DNA of 64,000 nucleotides. Origin: Babylonia areolata. Lineage: Eukaryota; Mollusca; Gastropoda; Neogastropoda; Buccinidae. The notes under the pieces were generated by a model. The model was not told the origin of the DNA, did no database searches, and saw only the letters and a list, made by a program, of their open reading frames with translations. Location of the stretch: the NCBI RefSeq assembly GCF_041734735.1, contig NC_134878.1, positions 16,430,901-16,494,900 of the forward strand, read 5' to 3'. The translations under genes and the position numbers were made by a program. Below, piece by piece: positions 48,181 to 59,582 of the stretch; within the stretch, counting starts at the first letter, position 1, and every line of letters begins with the position of its first letter.

Positions 48181-49235
48181 CCACTCACCAAAATAATAAT
48201 AATAATGTACATTTACACAGCGCCCTTTCTCTCTAATAGCTCAGGGCACTTTGCATGATAGGAAGACATTACAAGTTACATAAAACATTCATGAGCACTC
48301 TTTCTCAAACCTTCCCCCTCCACTCCCACACATACTCTCCCCCTCCCACTCTACATACATCTAAAGTGAGCTGACATGGGTGGTGTTGGAGAACAAAGAA
48401 GCTGAGAGTGCCAGTGCTCGTGGGTAGGTTTTAAAAAAGACGAGTTTTTAGTGATGAGCGAAAAGCAGAAATAGAATCAGATGCATGGATATGATAAGGA
48501 AGGTTGTTCCATATGTGAGGAGCAGCAACTTTTGAAAGAAGAAAGAACATTCGCCATAGGTTCTTGTGTTGACACGAGGAAGAGGTAGAACGGAGATTTC
48601 TTGCGGGAGTGTAAACACTGATAAAATCAGAAAGATATGTAGGACCTGCAGAGTGGAAAGCAGAATAGCAGAGACACGCAACTTTGTATTTAATTCTCGC
48701 TTCAATGAGGAGCCAATGTAAAGTGCGGAGGTGAGGAGAAAATATGTGATCTGTACGTGGGACTCTGAGAGTCAGACGGACGGACAGCATTAATTTGAAG
48801 TTTTTGAATTCGCTGAAGAATATTATGTGGACAGCCTATGAGGAGAGAATCAGTAGTCAATTCGTGGCAGCACAAAAGCAAAAATAAAAGTTTTAGTCTA
48901 AGTTTCAACAGAAAGGTACTGACGGATATATAGAGTTGATGCGACGAAGTTCACAACTGATTGATTATGCGTATGAGATTTACTACCTGAGCATGCATGC
49001 TAAGGTTTGAGTCAAGAATGACTCCAAGGTTCCTTGCTGATTTAGAAAACTGAATTGTGGCAGCACCGTGACCAACCACAATAGAGGCAGATAAAGAAGT
49101 AGATGTGGACATTCGTGCAGAGGAAATAATCATAGCTTCGTTGAAGTTCAGTTTTGTCATCATCAAGTTCAACTTGGGGTTTTTGAATGTCATCCAGGAT
49201 TTAACATGAAACATATCAGAAATAATGAGAAAGTT
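48181..49235 (-). mobile_element. Broken 3' end of a CR1/L2-like non-LTR retrotransposon
   Basis: Minus-strand frames carry successive parts of a reverse transcriptase C-terminal region: SWMTFKNPKLNLMMTKLNFN...SARNLGVILDSNLSMHAQ (49200-48960), DSLLIGCPHNILQRIQKLQI (about 48850-48790), and LHWLLIEARIKYKVACLCYS...PTYLSDFISVYTP...IWNNLP (48760-48430). These lie in different frames, so there are at least two frameshifts. The 3' end is an (ATT)n tail at about 48181-48206, as in CR1/L2-type LINEs. The endonuclease and the front of the RT are absent: a 5'-truncated dead copy just upstream of the PTBP promoter. Confidence 0.85.
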
Positions 49236-52028
49236 TGATCATTTCAATATCACATTAAATGTCTGTTACGTGTCCCCTTCTCTCTTTCTTACCCGGCGTT
49301 TTGACTGCATCAGTAAAAGCATAAGATGGATGTGGTTCTGATTCATACTATTACCCCGCGACTGACGTAACGCCGGCCTCGGACTGTCACTGACTCCGGG
49401 AACTGATGTATGCGTGTGTGTCAGTGTGTGTGTGTGTGTCAGTGTGTGTGTGCGCGCGCGCGCGTGTGTGTGTGTGTGCGCGCGGCGGTCAGTGTCACGT
49501 GTGTTTGTGTGTCAGTGTGTGACCGAGAGAGACAGACTGCTCGGAGAGATTGAGAGCGGAGAACCACTGAGAGAGAGAGAGAATAGTTTTAGTCGGTCGT
49601 GGCTGCGGTGCGCAGGTGTCAGTACCAACTGAGAATTGATTACAATGATATCACCTTTAACTAGTTCAAAATATTCAGAAAATAGTGTCACCTATTTTGA
49701 TACAAGGCATCACCGCAGGTAGACTTAATGGAATGTATCACTGATGTGGACATGAAGTGCACTGGCGTACATCAACCGGCTGACCATTGCAGACTCGACG
49801 CCCGCCAAAGTGCTGCCATGCACGGCTGCGTCAGTCAGCCTTCTTCACCGTGAGCCGGTTTGCCGGGTCAGTATCGTGAAATCAGCCGCCGAACTGAAAA
49901 CACATGATACAGGAACGGACACACACACACGCCACTGAGCCGAAGAGTAGATATATATACTCATTTGTCAGTATACCTACCAGTGTGCATTTCTTCCGCA
50001 GAAATTTTTACCAGAGCCTGGGACAATTTTGTTGTCATGGGTTAATTTCTTAGTACTAGTGTGTGTTGCAGATCATAGTCGGACCTCGGTTTATCCTGTC
50101 GTCTCATCCAAATAACTAGACGCTCAGTTATCAACTGATTCCCGGTCGACTGAACTAAGGATACAGGGCGACTCCGTGACTGAGAGCGGAAATCGGAGCC
50201 CAGGTCCTATAGCAATGCACACTATTTTGGCTCAGTGATGTCTTAACGGCCATTCTGCCACCTCCCTTCATCCTCCTTATTGGAGTGGTTTGGTGAGTTA
50301 ATTTACTGATGGACCGTGAGCATGCAGGAAGAGATTCGGAGTTGCAACAGTACATACTATAGTCTTTTAAAATACACTGGCAAGAACAAACTAATTCCTC
50401 AAGTTATTCTGGAAACTCGTAAGCTATGGGTCATTAGCGTCAAATGGAGCTGACGCTTCCAGTTTCTGGCCGGATCGAATTTATTTAGTAGCCATTATTA
50501 GAACAGCAGTGGTCAATCATGGGAAAGCTTGGCCGGTTGCTCATGTTGGCCTCATTGTCACTAAGCATAGCTATCTGTGACAAATGATGGTCAGTGAAAG
50601 TCAATCGAGAACAGCTCTTTAGTGAAGTATGGTTGCACTGTTTAACTAATGACTCCCTGTTGTTTTCGAATGACCATGTTCTGCCAGCCACAGTGTCTGT
50701 AGATGACAATAGATCGATCCACACCGCCACAGGATGATCAGCTGGAGGTGACAGCCAGCAGAGCTTAAGAACTGATAATAAGCTACACGGGCGGAGGACT
50801 GACCTAATTTCGGAAACTTCAGATTGATTCTGAAGAACTTCAAGGGCTAGGGTGCTTTACTGAATCCCTTTTAATTTTCTCTTTTACGTGTTGCTCATGG
50901 GAGTCTCATGTTGTAACAAGATCGCGGTGAATATACATGTGTGCACTGGCCGGCAAGGTTCAAGTTGTGAGTGCCGTGTGAGACAAGACAGCTCAACGGT
51001 TTAGTGAAGTAGGTTATGACATGTCAAAGAACGATAGAACTTGAATTTGAAGCCACTGAAACGGCGCTTTTTTAGTGACAACGGCCATAGGCTCAGGCAT
51101 TCTGAACTTGAACTGACTCAGTCCTGCCTTCAGGCAAACCGGCCGGCGTTTCAGTATTCCAAAATTAGAAACTGCGAACAGAACAACATGCAGATTGAAT
51201 CCATTCCGGCCCAGTCAGTCTACTCAGCTATTTGACACTGAACAGCAAATTGATAATGCAACATGTGACGACATAAAACTGACGTGTACTTGAGTGTATG
51301 CCAGAGTGCGCCGAAGTGAAATGGACATCTTAATTCAAAATACTGTTGTCTCTGAGGCAGATATCGTAAAAGGTCTATGTTTAATTTCAAAATGCTATTC
51401 TATCTTTTAACTGTGATTACATTGTACGTGCATGTCTGTGAATGATGATGATGTGTGTGTGATAATGCTATTTTATCTTCTAACTGTGATTACAGTATTG
51501 CACGTGTAGGGCCTATGTAGTGACTGATTACTGATGTGTGTGATTTACTCTTAAGTTACCTTTTAAGGTTGTTTTTTTGTGTGGTGTTTTGTCAGTTGTT
51601 CTGTTTGTCACAGTTGTTGGGTTACTGTCTGCTCAGTGTAATCATTGTATATGTGGTTTCCTGCTGGTTGACATCGAAGCATTTTTTGTCTTTTATGTGC
51701 ACACTCAGCTGAATAATCGATTGACGGATATTCGTGTATACCTACTCAGTGCGTTTTACAGCACAACTGAATAAAAGTAATCTGTATTCAGATTGAATCC
51801 TATTATAGCTAGTCAGCCTGAGGGAAACTACACTGTGTTGCTGAAAATATAGTCTTCAATGAAAGACAATTTCTTCAATTTGTCATATAATTTACATTGA
51901 ACCACTGCGCAAGACCAACTCAGAACAGCAGTGTGTGCGTGTGTGTGTGTGTGTGTGTGTGCGTGTGTGTGTGTGTGTGCAGTGTTATTGGTGTGTGTGT
52001 GTGTGTGTGTCGTGTGTGCGCGGTGTGT

Positions 52029-52059
<31 letters not shown>

Positions 52060-52139
52060 CTGCCAGTGCGTGTGTGTGTGTCAGTCCCGGTGTGTCAGTG
52101 TCGCTGTGTGTCAGTGTGTCCGCAGTATGTGTTACTGAC

Positions 52140-52190
<51 letters not shown>

Positions 52191-52300
52191 AACTGGAGAG
52201 AGAGAGACAGAGACAGAGAGGCTGACAGAAAGACAGACAAACAACTGATCAGGCTGAGACGCGGTGGCCAGACGCCAATCAAACTGAAGGCGGCGGCATA
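49236..52300. other. Gene-poor region with GT arrays
   Basis: Contains GT/GC arrays at 49411-49485 and 51931-52190 and an imperfect 74-bp tandem duplication at about 51390-51505 (ATGCTATT.TATCTT.TAACTG then TGATTACA). The 49.3-51.3 kb part is less AT-rich than its surroundings and rich in CAGTCAG-type words. No coding similarity was recognised. Confidence 0.6.
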
Positions 52301-52685
52301 GTCAGTCGTGTCCGACTGTGACCATCAGAACAGCAGCGGAGGCAACTGCTGTTCCGACTATTTTGGGCTAGAATTTGATTATAGTGGAGAGTGTCTTCAA
52401 GTACATCCCCACTCAGTCTCTCGGCCAAGAGGGTTTTAGGACAGTCGTTGTTTGGATGGTTCCCAAAGGCCATCTAGCCCACAAGGCTGCAGCAAGAGGA
52501 GCCAGTGCAATTCTGCCTCCAAGTTTGAGAGTCATATAGTCCTTCACAAAAGACTAAGCTTTAAATGGTTTCCATTGACTCAGGGAGAAACCATTGATAC
52601 TGATACAGCTCTCACTTTGCTGTTGGCCCAAATGTAAACTTAGTCAATCTGTGATATAAGCCGAGTGTTGGTACTCCGCGGAAAT
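52301..52685 (+). repeat. Second SINE-like family, copy 1
   Basis: Shares with 58382-58853 the segments GTGGAGAGTGTCTT, CAAGAGGGTTTTAGGACAGT, GGAGAAACCATTGATACTGA, ACAGCTCTCACTTTGCTGTT and GGCCCAA...GTCAATCTGTGATAT. It is a dispersed repeat of about 385 bp with no coding capacity. Class is unproven; length and non-coding nature suggest a SINE. Confidence 0.6.
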
Positions 52686-52704
52686 AGACTCGTTTTGAGA
52701 TGAG

Positions 52705-52830
52705 ACTGACAAGACAAGACAAGACAAGACAAAATTCTTTATTTCGGCTGATAATAGATAAGCACTGGTGCCATGCGTTTTTTTACATCCAGTCCCCCGG
52801 CGTCCTGATAAGGCTGGGCCTGGTCTACAT
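52705..52830 (-). mobile_element. Short LINE-like 3' tail
   Basis: Plus-strand GACAAGACAAGACAAGACAA then AATTCTTTATTTCGG reads on the minus strand as AATAAAGAATT followed by TTGTC repeats. The layout matches the other LINE tail near 55970. No coding part was recognised. Confidence 0.4.
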
Positions 52831-52986
52831 TACACAATACTGAATAGTAAAAATTAAGATAGTGTAAATCAGTAGAAATACATGACAGTCAGTAGAAATA
52901 CAGTGATAACAGAGGGGAAAACATGTAAACAATTAAAAAAAAACAACCCACACACATTGAAAAACAACTAACAACAACAACACTTG

Positions 52987-53038
<52 letters not shown>

Positions 53039-55473
53039 GGCACAAGCATGGTGTTAGTAAAATGCATCGGAAAGAAACACATTCCATTGGGTGGCGCCTG
53101 AGTAAACTAGACCGAGTGGTTGAAGAAGACAATTCTTGGGATTGGGATATGGACTTTTTGGGGTTGGGGGTTTCTTGATGAATTTGCTGAAAATTTGTTT
53201 ATTGTTGGTGGTGCATTACCTGTCCGCATAATCTTGTGACTGTGACTTCTTTATTGTACTCTAATCTACTGACGGATTAGTGGGGGAATAATGACTTGTT
53301 TTGCCGGCCCTAGTCGAAAAGGAATGTCTAAAATTTTTTACTGTACGGAGTACCAGCTGCAGCCACCGTTTGGGATTCAGTTTAGACTGGATATGAGAGC
53401 ATTTCGGTTGCTGATTGACTAACATCTTTATCAGTGAAAACGAAATATCTCTTGATTATTGAAAGGACATGCTATAACATGATACCGAGCTTGTTTTTCT
53501 CTCGCGCTTGTTCGCGCGCTGCAGTCGAAATAAAGGGACACAACTTCGGCGATTCCCGTGAAGGGAATCGACTTCGGTGATTACAGCAAAACTTTTCAAT
53601 TGATGAGACGGTGTAAATAACAGTGTAGGGTTTGTGGTAGCATGTCTAACTCTTGGTAAATGAAACTTCCAGTGAAATCTTAGAGGCAGGCAGGAAGAAG
53701 CGCGAATGAATTAAGAAATGAAAATCGGGGGATTTTTTTTTTTCATAAAAAGAAGTTACTAGTAGCATAATTATTACTCTTTAATACAGACTTGACCGTG
53801 ATAAACAAGTAGCACATGAGTGATTTACCTTACAATTCATTCACAATCTCATAATGACTCAACGAATCTCAATCAAAACTAAAACTCCAAGTACATGCAC
53901 AGACACACAAAATGAAACTACCTACTGCAAAAGCAGCACATGCAAAATAAGATGTGTGTGATCTAGGGACTATCTTGTACTGAAATAAACTCAACAACAA
54001 CTAAAAAAGGGGGGGAAATGCTGACACACACTATTCAAAACCTATTAAGAAGTTAAAGCCAGTCGAACTGTACCATCTGAATATCTGTTACTTTAGGGGG
54101 ACCTGAGTTTTGAATACTATCAGTGAATAAACAATTACAGTCATATCTTTTAATTCTAATAGACTACCAATATGTTTTTGTCAATACTAATTTAGAACAG
54201 CAGTGACAAAACCAACTGCTACAAGTTCCTATTTGTGCAAATACTATTGTTCATGGTGATAGCTGTAATTCTACTTACTGAATTTTACTGATTGAGATCC
54301 TGAATACAAACATGTAAGTAGATATGCTATGATAATGTATAAAATGTGTGGCAGTTAGTGCTGTAATTGTTATTGTGTCAAAAGTTGCAGAAGATTAATC
54401 CACAGGGAAAAAAAGAAAACAAAGAGAGAGAGAGAGAGAGTTTCATAACAATGAAAACGTTTATCATTTGCTTGTATGAGAGAGTGCAATGCTATTTCAC
54501 AAATGCATGCACACACATGAGCGCACATAAAGTGCAAAAGTAGTTTTAATCCTGTATCGTGGTTGCAGCACTGAGGCCATAAATTTAAAAAAAATTAAAT
54601 ATAATGGAAATCACATTACTTTTTAATACCTGGAATGGAGGAAGAAAGAAAAAGAAACACAACCACTTGTGCTAAATGGAAATTCAGTCAATGAGTAAAA
54701 TGAAAAATTTAGGCAAAACATGTTCATCTATGAAATCAGTTCAAAGGTTCCTATAAAGCAAACATGTATTGCTACACTTTAAAAGCTTCACATTATATGG
54801 ACATACATGCATGTCTTGAAGAGCTGGAAGAATACTTCTGTAAATGCTCCTGGAATTAAAAAAAAAAGAAAAGAAAAAGAAAAAAAAGATAGATGTGGCA
54901 GTTGGGTGCAGTGCTGATTTTAGACTCTTGAGTTCACTGCATGACAAAATGTTCATCATTTTTACTTACATAAAATGTCAATAATGTTCATTACACATCA
55001 CAAAAATGTTTTGTGTCAATTTCTAATGTACTGGAAAGACAGTGAGACAATTATAGCAAAAACAACACAGAGAGAGAGAGAGAGAGAGAGACAGAGACAG
55101 AGTCAGTGACAGAGGCAGAGAGACATTCATATGGGCAATATCTTATACAATCAATGAAAAAGTATTAACGATATACACGTTCAAATCAGATGCTTAAAAC
55201 TTATCTGAGAAAAAAAACAAAATTTTACATTTCAAGTTCATACTTTTAAAATATAACATTGTAGGATAATTAAAAATGTTGGCATCATACCGTGCATAAG
55301 GATTTGTATTTTCTTCCCATAGTCTTTGTATATCATATAGTAATCATTTATCACTAGATTAAAAAAAAAAAAAAAAAAAATTAATATATATATTTTTTTA
55401 ATGCACTGAATTTTTGCCATTACTTCTCCAACCCTGAAGGAACCTGAGAGTCTGGCAGTGAACTGGAATACTC
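52831..55473. other. Intergenic region with simple repeats
   Basis: A (CA)n run at 52984-53037, GA runs at 54424-54440 and 55070-55091, and poly(A) at 55361-55380. No exon or transposon ends were recognised. Confidence 0.6.
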
Positions 55474-56119
55474 CAGGAGCCAGTTGCATTGCTTGGTTCT
55501 GACTTTTTGACAGCTACTCGTGACTAATTGCAATGTTTTTAAAAGCGAATATGTGAAATACTTTTATTTGAGAACATATGTTTATTACTCTTGTTTAATC
55601 AAGTTATCCGCGTGTGTGGGGTGGGGGTGGGGGTGGGGTGGGGTGTGGGTGTGTGCTGATTATCTGGTTGTGGTTTTCCGCAATTCATCTTTATTCTTAT
55701 CTATCTATCATAATCAATGTGCAGTATAGTAGGCTATGTTTATAATTATATTCAAATAATGTTTCTTAATTCTTTCTGTTTTTACATTAAGAATACTAGT
55801 TATTACCTGCAGTGTGTGGATATATGTATGAAACGATGTATGTGATATTTTTTACATTTGTATCTTCGTAATATTTGTAGGGGCTGTTGTTGGCTTTTAC
55901 AGTTATGGTCCCCATGGTATTTACTTGTCTATGTTGTGATAATGCACCTGACCAAACTTCTTCAGTTGGAGATAATAAAGTTAGTCTTATCTTATCTTAT
56001 CTTATCTTATGCCTACGTTGACCGAACTACACCATTGGTCAGTTCCATACTACACACAATTAGTAGCGGGTTACGACCATACTAGGCTCTTCTGTCCAAG
56101 CAATGCAACTGGCTCCTGA
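55474..56119. mobile_element. Inverted-repeat DNA element with a LINE tail inside
   Basis: CAGGAGCCAGTTGCATTGCT at 55474 onward and its reverse complement ending at 56119 form termini of about 23 bp. Sub-terminal sequences are also similar (GCTACTCGTGACTAATTG against CGCTACTAATTGTG). Between them, 55900-56011 looks like a LINE 3' end. No transposase or clear target duplication was found, so the superfamily is uncertain. Confidence 0.6.
55900..56011 (+). mobile_element. LINE 3' end with TCTTA tail
   Basis: GAGATAATAAAGTTAG followed by repeated TCTTA (55983-56011) is the typical tail of CR1-group retrotransposons, which end in short tandem repeats rather than poly(A). Only about 100 bp is recognisable. 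It is nested inside the inverted-repeat element. Confidence 0.5.
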
Positions 56120-56382
56120 AACAGTAGAAGATGGGGGAAAACAAAAACGAAAGAAAAGAAAAGCAGCAAAACAGCAGCAGCAACATACGAACAACAACAT
56201 GGTCAAGGATTGTCTTTTTATAAAAAAAAAATGACTAATAATGGTCTTGGTCCATTCTTCTCTGACTCTTTTCACCCCATCCCTTCAATGATTTAAGCAC
56301 CAAGGGCTAAAAAAAACAACACACACACACACACACACACACACATATGTATGTAAGAAAAACACCTCCTCCAGAGATGTCC

Positions 56383-56655
56383 TCACTGATACATGGGCAG
56401 TTTAGCAAACGGCGTATTAGTCAGCAGGTCCTCCCTCCCTTGGTACAGGTGCACCTGTCTGGCGGTGACATCAAAGGCAGCGGTGCACACCGTCTCACCC
56501 AGGTCAGTGGGCCGGGGAGTGCGGAAGATGGGGCCCAGCGGGTCATGGGTGTCCGCCATGACCTCCAGTGCTTGTTGGAGGGTGCAGGGTGGAGGGAGTT
56601 CCTTGGCTCGTTTCCCCCGCAAGGTAGAACTCTGCAGGCCCTTGATTTCAGACAC
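56383..56655 (-). CDS. C45-family Ntn-hydrolase, exon 3 and stop
   Basis: Codes residues 318-407. TLQQALEVMADTHDPLGPIF matches the family's conserved C-terminal helix and SHPLSPIF-type motif. TVCTAAFDVTARQVHLYQG is the final strand pair (family pattern: T...FD...). The protein ends KLPMYQ and TGA. Starting the exon at the AG before GTGTCTGAAATC keeps phase 0. The total of 407 residues is close to Tan (about 390). Confidence 0.88.
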   Translation of the reverse strand: MSEIKGLQSSTLRGKRAKELPPPCTLQQALEVMADTHDPLGPIFRTPRPTDLGETVCTAAFDVTARQVHLYQGREDLLTNTPFAKLPMYQ

Positions 56656-56714
56656 CTGGTGATGGGCAGATATGTTGGTAGCAGTGAATGAAATGGATGT
56701 GAAGAATGTGTCAT

Positions 56715-57086
56715 ATGATGGCCTAGGAAGCGAGGGAATCTGAGTGCACTGGTTCGAATCACAGCTCAGTTGCCGATATTTTCTCCCCCTTTACTAGACC
56801 TTGAGTGGTGATCTGGGCACTTGTTATTCGGATGAGACAATAAACCGAGGTCCCGTTTGTAGCATGCACTTAGCGCACGTAAAAGAACCCACGGCAATAA
56901 AAGTGTCGTTCCTGGCAAAATTCTGAAGAAAAATCCAAAGCAAATAAAACTGCACACAGGAAAAAAAAAAAAAGAAAAAAAAAGGGTGACGCTGTAGTAT
57001 AGCGATGTGCTCTCCCTGGGGAGAGAAGCCCGAATTTCACACAGAGAAATCTGCTGTGATAAAAAGAAATACAAATACAAATATAA
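56715..57086 (+). mobile_element. tRNA-derived SINE with conserved core, copy 1
   Basis: The head has an A-box-like stretch (GATGGCCTAGGAAGCGAGGG) and a perfect B box, GGTTCGAATC (56751-56760). A core follows (TCGGATGAGACAATAAACCG, AAAAGAACCCACGGCAATAA, CTGGCAAAATTCTG), then a 3' part with CTCTCCCTGGGGAGAG and AATTTCACACAGAGAAATCT, ending in AAATACAAATA repeats. The core resembles the MetaSINE type described from molluscs and other animals; that assignment is from memory. It lies in intron 2 of the C45 hydrolase gene. Confidence 0.75.
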
Positions 57087-57151
57087 GTCAGGTACACACA
57101 CACACACACACACACACACCAGGGAGGTACATGCATTACATATGCAGGAGA

Positions 57152-57553
57152 AGCAGTGGCCTTGTGGTAAAGTGCCTGACCAGGAAGCAAGTGTTCGAGG
57201 CCCATAAACGGATCAGGGTTTTACTCCCACAAGACCTTTCAGGGGGGGTACTGGACCCTGGTACACTGACTAGCAAAAAAAGAGACATCTTCTAGTCATT
57301 CGGATGAGACAACAAACCAAGGTCCCATGTGCAGCATTCATTTAACGTGCATGAAATATAACGTAAGGCAACAAAAGGGTTGTGTGTGGTAAAATTCTGC
57401 AGAACAATCCACTCGGGCAGTAAAAGAAATACACTCACAAACAGAAAAAACAAAGGAGTGGTGCTGCACTGTTGAGACATGCTCTCCCTGCCGGGGAAGA
57501 ACATCCCAAATTTCACACACAAGGAAATCTTTGTGACAAAAAGTAATACAAAA
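57152..57553 (+). mobile_element. tRNA-derived SINE with conserved core, copy 2
   Basis: Same core and 3' part as copy 1 (TTCGGATGAGACAACAAACC, GGCAACAAAAGGG, CTCTCCCTGCCGGGG, AATTTCACACACAAGGAAAT) in the same orientation. The head differs: GTGGCCTTGTGGTAAAGTGCC (A-box-like) and GTGTTCGAGGCCC (B-box-like). It is more diverged than copy 1 and separated from it by a CA repeat. Confidence 0.7.
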
Positions 57554-57719
57554 CTGCATTAGCAGTGAGTGTAAAAATGTAGAGAAGATATAGACGCCAG
57601 GGCAGACAAATGTCAGGAAGATACATATATATCAGCAGTGAATGAAAAACTCTAAGAAAAGATGTAAATGAATGTGAAGTCAAGAAAGATATAATAAAAG
57701 TCAGTGCAGATATATACAA

Positions 57720-57744
57720 TAAATCAAAGAGGAACATACATTAT

Positions 57745-57799
<55 letters not shown>

Positions 57800-58360
57800 A
57801 GCAGCAAATGAAAAAAAAAGGTGAAGAAGATAATATGAAAATGGGAGATTAAAAAAAAAAAGAAAAAAAAGAAAAGAAAAAGGAAGACAAAAGAAAAGAG
57901 GGAAATGAGACTCAAGAAGAAGGGAAGAAAAGAGACAGCATGAGGTGATCACAAAGTAACTTTCACCTCTGTAGTCTCCTGAGAAGATATAAGATAACTG
58001 GTATGTGTGCAGTAAAAAATCAACAACAAAAAACAACAACAAAAAAAAAGACCACAACTGGAATGTTTTTCCAAATAAACTTGGATATATAAATATATAT
58101 AGACTGGGTGGATGTAAAGAGATGGCAATGCTCCATGTAGTAATCCAAACACCATGAAAAAACAACAAAAATATGTCAACCATAAGCTGAATAAAAGGTT
58201 AATCTGAATTGTCGATTTACTGTGTCATGTCATTTTATCATTATCATTTATCAATGAATCCCCCTTCAGTAAGGGGCTCTGGCTTTATCTGAAGAAAACG
58301 TTCGTTCATTCTCTCTCTCTCTCTCTCATACACACACAAATGCATGCTAGAGTACACTAC
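57720..58360. other. Simple-repeat part of C45 hydrolase intron 2
   Basis: Holds an (AT)n tract at about 57748-57797, A-rich purine runs (57810-57935) and a (CT)n run at 58312-58328. Open frames here come from the repeats and are not genes. Confidence 0.7.
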
Positions 58361-58381
58361 CTTTAAAATCAGTTGGCACAA

Positions 58382-58853
58382 TGGTCATGTATGATGGTCA
58401 GTATGTCCACCTATGATCATCTGAACAGCAGCAGAGTGGAGAGTGTCTTGATCAAGTTACATCTCCACTCTCTCGGACAAGAGGGTTTTAGGACAGTTGG
58501 CATTGGGATAGTTCCTATAGTTTATCCAATTCCAATGACATTCAGTCGTGAGCTATGCAGACCCTGGTGTGTGTGTGTGTGTGTGTGTGTGTAATTAGGT
58601 AATGCAAAAGGCGTAGTCTTTGAATCTGTTTTATGCGTTCAAACATTTTTTCCCTTCCTTTTGTAAGTTATTGCGTGTGCGTGTACATATTCAATGTATA
58701 TTGTAAAGCGCTTTGAGCTCCCTTTAAGGGAGAGCTGTGAGTAACTTTCCACTGCAATGGAGAAACCACTGATCATACAGCTCTCACTTTGCTGTTGGCC
58801 CAACTGTAAGCTTACGTCAATCTGTGACATAAACTGAGCATTGGTCATACTAC
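58382..58853 (+). repeat. Second SINE-like family, copy 2
   Basis: Homologous to 52301-52685 at both ends, but the middle (about 58568-58741) is replaced by a GT run and a segment with TATTGTAAAGCGCTTTGAGC, a motif often found near the 3' ends of animal retroelements. It is therefore either a composite or carries an insertion. It lies in intron 2 of the C45 hydrolase gene. Confidence 0.6.
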
Positions 58854-58859
58854 TTTGTA

Positions 58860-58862
<3 letters not shown>

Positions 58863-58891
<29 letters not shown>

Positions 58892-59159
58892 AGTGCATGT
58901 TGTCCTAAGAATTTGGATTTTGACTTTTTACCATGAGTGATGAAACAGTGTAGACAGTGTGTGTGTGTGTGTGTGTGTGCATGTATGCAAATGCATTTAT
59001 AAATGAGTGTTTGTATGCACACATGTATGCTGGCATGTGTGCGTATGTGTGTGCATGTGTGGAGGGGGTGGGGCATGTGTGCGAGTACATTTATAAGTGT
59101 GTGTGTGAGTGTCTGCATACACATATGTATGTTAGTGTGTGCGTGCGTGCGTGCGTGCG

Positions 59160-59191
<32 letters not shown>

Positions 59192-59298
59192 TGCGTGCAT
59201 GCATGCGTGTAGTGCATGCACGGCAACACAATTTCAGCGAAGCACACACACAGTAAGTCCAACATCCGCCCCCCCCCACCCCCGCCCCCCACACACAC
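58863..59298. repeat. GT/GC-rich arrays beside the exon 2 donor
   Basis: (GT)n at 58865-58891 and 58958-58979, followed by GTGC/GCGT-rich sequence with a GTGCGTGCGTGC array at 59139-59216. On the minus strand the intron begins GTGTGTGTG and then three long G-runs (59290-59267). Alternating purine-pyrimidine tracts of this kind can adopt Z-DNA. Confidence 0.8.
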
Positions 59299-59565
59299 CT
59301 CTGTCAGATGCCTGTAAGAGTTGAAGTGGTAGTAGTGACACTGGGCCCCGGGCTCCCCCTCCTGCCCCACACCCTGGACATGCACCAGGCCCCCTGGCTT
59401 GCCTGGCCCCACCTCCACCGAGGTCATCAACCCCTCCTTGGTGCTGACGTTCACGCAGAACCCATAGGCCACGCCATGCGGTTCGTTCCTGGCCAGTCTG
59501 ACGACTTCCTCCACGTCCCGAGCTGCCAGCAGCGACCGGTTGACAAAGTGTCTGCTGGGGGCCCC
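59299..59565 (-). CDS. C45-family Ntn-hydrolase, exon 2
   Basis: Codes residues 229-317. GAPSRHFVNRSLLAARDVEE corresponds to the family's helix after the central sheet (Tan: PRYFLTRALL). GVAYGFCVNVSTKEG and SVEVGP are beta-strand segments, and HYYHFNSYRHLTE ends the exon. GC content is much higher than the surroundings. The acceptor is CCGTGTCCCAG and the donor GTGTGT, which is non-optimal and followed by runs of G. The acceptor lies directly beside a 20-copy 65-bp array. Confidence 0.88.
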
Positions 59566-59582
59566 CTGGGACACGGGTTGTG

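Noticed and set aside
51897-52301. Long open frames on both strands over GT/CA repeats
   Set aside because: Translation of dinucleotide repeats only; the same is true at 58957-59256 and 60986-61225.
56740-56765. GGTTCGAATC as a tRNA gene
   Set aside because: It is the B box of a SINE head; no acceptor-stem pairing was found and it continues into the SINE core.
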